Assembly (NCBI GenBank): GCA_004321915.1
Contig: SCQE01000030.1
Location: 1-64,000, forward strand
From: Nitrospirota bacterium
Lineage (GTDB): Bacteria > Nitrospirota > Thermodesulfovibrionia > Thermodesulfovibrionales > Dissulfurispiraceae
DNA: 64,000 bases
Direction: 5' to 3'
Of the stretch, positions 61,594-64,000 are shown piece by piece. The stretch's first letter is position 1. Each line of letters starts with the position of its first letter. The translations under genes and the position numbers were made by a program. Below the pieces are notes generated by a model. It made no database searches. It worked only from the letters and a program-made list of their open reading frames with translations, and had not been told where the DNA came from.

Positions 61594-61965
61594 ATGGCGG
61601 TAGGTTCGGTAAGCGATAAACAGACAAATTCGATGATTGATTTAATGCTGAATAAAGATGTTCAGACGAAGCAGGCGGCCAATTCCGAAGCGCGTCAGGC
61701 GCAAGCTGCAGCAAAACAGCAGGAAGAAAAAAAGGCGAGTACTGATTCTGTGGGGAGTGAAGGCGTCAAGGTATCCCTAACCAACCGTAACACTAACGAG
61801 ACCGGAAAAGCTCAAGCGGACAACACTCGAACGGAAAAACAGGAAACTCTGAATGCTCAGGCGCAGCGCGCGATACAGGCATATCAGAACGCGAACATGA
61901 CAGCGGAAAGCGGACCCCAGAAACCGGAAGCGGAAAAGCAGATGAAGCGGATAGCCGGGACTTAA
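61594..61965 (+). CDS. Low-complexity hydrophilic protein
   Basis: A 123-residue protein rich in Ala, Gln, Asn, Lys and Thr (ARQAQAAAKQQEEKKAS). No hydrophobic segment or Cys. It begins MAVGSVSDKQTNSMIDLML, with AAGGAGA 9 nt upstream, 15 bp after hisD. Probably disordered. I do not recognise a family. A strong terminator follows. Confidence 0.65.
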   Translation: MAVGSVSDKQTNSMIDLMLNKDVQTKQAANSEARQAQAAAKQQEEKKASTDSVGSEGVKVSLTNRNTNETGKAQADNTRTEKQETLNAQAQRAIQAYQNANMTAESGPQKPEAEKQMKRIAGT

Positions 61966-61995
61966 AAAACCTTGACAGCCTTTTGGCGTATTGAA

Positions 61996-62027
61996 AAAGA
62001 GGGTTAGGCTTAAGCCTAACCCTCTTT
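61996..62027. terminator. Bidirectional intrinsic terminator
   Basis: AAAGAGGGTTAGGC pairs perfectly with GCCTAACCCTCTTT around a TTAA loop, with a short T-rich tail on the plus strand (TTTGCTTTT) and A-rich sequence on the other side. It ends the hisD unit and the convergent cutA unit. The minus-strand stop codon at 62016 lies inside the stem. Confidence 0.85.
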
Positions 62028-62357
62028 GCTTTTGGGAGAGAACAACGAGTACAAAATAGTATATCCGCCGCAAGGCGGACCTGAATAACCGGCCCTAAAA
62101 TCGCATCCATCGAGCATAAAGTCACATTTTTCACAAACAAACGCCGTGAGTATTTTGTCCGCTCTGCGGTTAAGCCGCTTAATTATATCGTCAGACTTAA
62201 CTTTAGGGGGGTAGACTTCTATAAGTTCGGACAACTCGGATGCGGTTAAATTTTGTTCGAGAACCTTATACCCGCCGCAATACAAATCTTCTTTTCCCTC
62301 TTTGTAATAGCGGCAGAACTTTTTACAAACACTCTCGATGTACGGGGGTTCCTTCAT
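62016..62357 (-). CDS. Cysteine-rich small protein
   Basis: A 113-residue protein with two Cys clusters: CKKFCRYY..LYCGGYKVL near the N-terminus and CEKCDFMLDGCDF..PCGGY near the C-terminus. Each half ends in the same CGGY motif, so the halves may share an origin. It is probably a metal or iron-sulfur protein. I start at ATG 62357, which overlaps the cutA stop (TGATG). No ribosome site is seen, consistent with coupling. Family not recognised. Confidence 0.65.
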   Translation of the reverse strand: MKEPPYIESVCKKFCRYYKEGKEDLYCGGYKVLEQNLTASELSELIEVYPPKVKSDDIIKRLNRRADKILTAFVCEKCDFMLDGCDFRAGYSGPPCGGYTILYSLFSPKSKEG

Positions 62358-62674
62358 CAGGAGGTAACATCTTTGAGCCACCCCAGATAATCTTCAGACC
62401 CTGCGATGACCGGCAAAGCTATTATTTCCGGCACAGTATAGGTATGCAGCTCCTTTACTTTTTTTTGTAATGCTTCAAAAAGATGGCTGCATGTTTTAAC
62501 GATCATAAGCACTTCAGGCTCATCCTCGATCTTTCCCTGCCAGCTATAAATAGAACGGATGCCTTTGACTATATTCGCGCAGCCTGCCAATTTTTCGGAT
62601 ACAAGTGCGCCCGCGATTCTTACCGCTTCGTCCTCGTTGGGCGCGGTCACATAAACCACGATTGCGTCCGTCAT
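62357..62674 (-). CDS. cutA: Divalent-cation tolerance protein CutA1
   Basis: A 105-residue trimeric CutA1 protein with [48 protein letters not shown] and [13 protein letters not shown]. The cellular role is uncertain despite the copper-tolerance name. It overlaps purF by 4 bp. Confidence 0.96.
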   Translation of the reverse strand: MTDAIVVYVTAPNEDEAVRIAGALVSEKLAGCANIVKGIRSIYSWQGKIEDEPEVLMIVKTCSHLFEALQKKVKELHTYTVPEIIALPVIAGSEDYLGWLKDVTS

Positions 62675-64000
62675 GCGAGCATAAGCTCCATCTGTTCTAT
62701 TCCTTTTTCCGGAAACTCTATAGGATATTTGTTGTCAAAGCAGGCTGAACAATAATCCGAAGGATTCGGAACGAGAGACTTGAGCCCCTCAACGCTTAGA
62801 TAAGAAAGGCTGTCTGCGGTTATGTACCTTCTAATTTCTTCGGTCACATGGCTTGACGCGATAAGTTCCTGTCTTGTCGGAGTGTCGATCCCGTAAAAAC
62901 ACGGGCCGATGGTAGGCGGAGAGCAGATCCTCATATGCACTTCCGTGGCCCCCCCGGTCTCTCTTATCATTTTGACGATCTTTTTGCTCGTTGTGCCCCG
63001 AACAATAGAGTCGTCAACGACAACGACCCGCTTGCCTTTTAAGAGATCGCGGACCGGATTCAGTTTTATTTTTACGCCGAAATGTCTTATGCTCTGTTTC
63101 GGCTCAATAAATGTTCTGCCTATATAGTGGTTTCTTATCAGACCGAAATCAAAAGGAATTTTCGCTTCTTCAGCAAACCCTATGGCTGCCGGAACACCTG
63201 AATCAGGGACAGGTATCACTATGTCCGCATCTATCATCGACTCTCTTGCAAGCTGCTTGCCCAAAGACCTTCTTACCGTATTTACGCAGGTATGATTGAA
63301 TATGTAACTGTCGGGCCTCGCAAAATATATATACTCAAATATGCAATGCGCACTCCTGCTGCTGTTAAGGACCGGAAACGACCTCAACCCGCTGCTGCTG
63401 ATGACCACCATCTCACCGGGCTCGACATCACGAACATATTGGGCCCCGATCAAATCCAGCGCGCAGGTTTCGGATGCAACAACATAAGCGCCGTCGACCC
63501 GCCCGATGCAGAGCGGCCTGACACCAAAGGAATCTCTTGCAGCAATCATTTCGGAATCGGTCAAAAACAGCAGACTGAACGCACCGCTTACATGTTTTAA
63601 AGCGTCTGCTATGCGCTCATGAAGTCCTGTGTGGCGCGATTTTGCTATAAGATGCAGAATGACTTCACTGTCAGCCGAAGACTGAAATATGGCGCCGTTA
63701 GCCTCAAGTTCTGCCCTTACCTGATGGGCGTTCACAAGATTGCCGTTGTGGGCTATCGCCACGGTACCCAGCGTAAAATTCGCCATTAAAGGCTGCACAT
63801 TTTTTAGAGAACTGCCGCCGGCAGTAGAATAACGGTTATGCCCGATAGCAGAATGGCCGGGGAGTCTTTTTAATCGCCTCTCATTGAAAATATCAGCCAC
63901 AAGTCCCATTGATTTTTCAATATGCAGCCCCCTGCCGTCAGAGGAACAGATACCCGCGCCTTCCTGTCCCCGATGCTGTAAGGCGTAAAGGCCGAGATAC
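62671..64000 (-). CDS. purF: Amidophosphoribosyltransferase, 5' end outside the window
   Basis: The first committed step of purine synthesis: PRPP and glutamine to phosphoribosylamine. The frame stays open to the window edge and encodes [17 protein letters not shown] before [10 protein letters not shown], so the protein continues past 64000 and the N-terminal catalytic Cys is not visible. Seen are the glutaminase block [17 protein letters not shown] and the PRPP loop [20 protein letters not shown], plus propeptide-type PurF signatures. The 3' end overlaps cutA. Confidence 0.96.
   Translation of the reverse strand, partial: YLGLYALQHRGQEGAGICSSDGRGLHIEKSMGLVADIFNERRLKRLPGHSAIGHNRYSTAGGSSLKNVQPLMANFTLGTVAIAHNGNLVNAHQVRAELEANGAIFQSSADSEVILHLIAKSRHTGLHERIADALKHVSGAFSLLFLTDSEMIAARDSFGVRPLCIGRVDGAYVVASETCALDLIGAQYVRDVEPGEMVVISSSGLRSFPVLNSSRSAHCIFEYIYFARPDSYIFNHTCVNTVRRSLGKQLARESMIDADIVIPVPDSGVPAAIGFAEEAKIPFDFGLIRNHYIGRTFIEPKQSIRHFGVKIKLNPVRDLLKGKRVVVVDDSIVRGTTSKKIVKMIRETGGATEVHMRICSPPTIGPCFYGIDTPTRQELIASSHVTEEIRRYITADSLSYLSVEGLKSLVPNPSDYCSACFDNKYPIEFPEKGIEQMELMLA

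Noticed and set aside
1-64000. CRISPR arrays, tRNA or rRNA genes, transposase genes
   Set aside because: Gaps were read by eye for repeated spacers, cloverleaf-like stretches and DDE or HUH motifs and none was found; a tRNA scan would be decisive.

Overview
The window is one contiguous stretch of a bacterial chromosome. It is gene-dense, mostly housekeeping, with defence and toxin-antitoxin (TA) genes interspersed. The gene content suggests an anaerobic or facultative Gram-negative: a selenocysteine formate dehydrogenase with a cytoplasmic NAD(P)H-linked flavin subunit, an 11-haem cytochrome, GTP-dependent PEP carboxykinase, sigma-54 activators and family-4 uracil-DNA glycosylase. I lean to Nitrospirota (Thermodesulfovibrionia-like) or a former deltaproteobacterium. 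This rests on gene families and gene order recalled from memory, not on a phylogeny. No rRNA, tRNA or CRISPR array was seen.

Layout. Positions 0.3-2.8 kb hold two TA pairs and a CsgG-like/DUF1566 secreted protein. Positions 3-10 kb (minus strand) hold gyrA, an SfrB-like flavoprotein and selenoprotein FdhA. Positions 10.2-12.6 kb hold a NifA-like sigma-54 activator translationally coupled to a ParA ATPase, ending inside a 135-bp inverted-repeat element. Positions 12.7-27.6 kb (minus strand) hold an E1-like enzyme, trpS, an M50 protease, a tandem kinase-like protein cotranscribed with pckG, a radical SAM enzyme, HIT, uracil-DNA glycosylase, a TPR protein, nadK, tsaE, a CBS protein, argF and argD.

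Positions 27.6-49.1 kb (plus strand) form a long co-directional run. A ruvA-ruvB ... queH-DUF2905-spoIID-queA backbone is interrupted between ruvB and the queH group by radC and a roughly 10-kb operon. That operon holds type I restriction genes hsdR-hsdM-DUF1016 nuclease-hsdS, followed without a break by a STAS-like/GHKL ATPase, a DUF4325 STAS-like protein, a PIN nuclease and a SWIM zinc-finger protein. A fossil fragment of a queH-like gene lies at its right edge. The last four genes look like a partner-switch-controlled PIN effector and are my main candidate for an undescribed system. The run continues with SPOR, phoH, an HD phosphodiesterase, ybeY, a DgkA-PAP2 fusion and the multihaem cytochrome.

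Positions 49.1-53.1 kb hold a two-component system. Its membrane kinase carries a haem c motif in the periplasmic Cache domain and its partner is an NtrC-type regulator. The upstream DNA has two tandem dyad sites, a sigma-54 promoter and a MITE-like insertion in the leader.

Positions 53.1-55.6 kb (minus strand) hold rpe, a PASTA protein and rsmB. Positions 55.6-58.7 kb are a TA cluster (HEPN/MNT, ParE-type, an autoregulated DNA-binding-like protein, VapBC-like). An HSP90-like GHKL ATPase follows. The window ends with hisD, a small low-complexity protein, a bidirectional terminator, a Cys-rich protein, cutA and a 5'-truncated purF.
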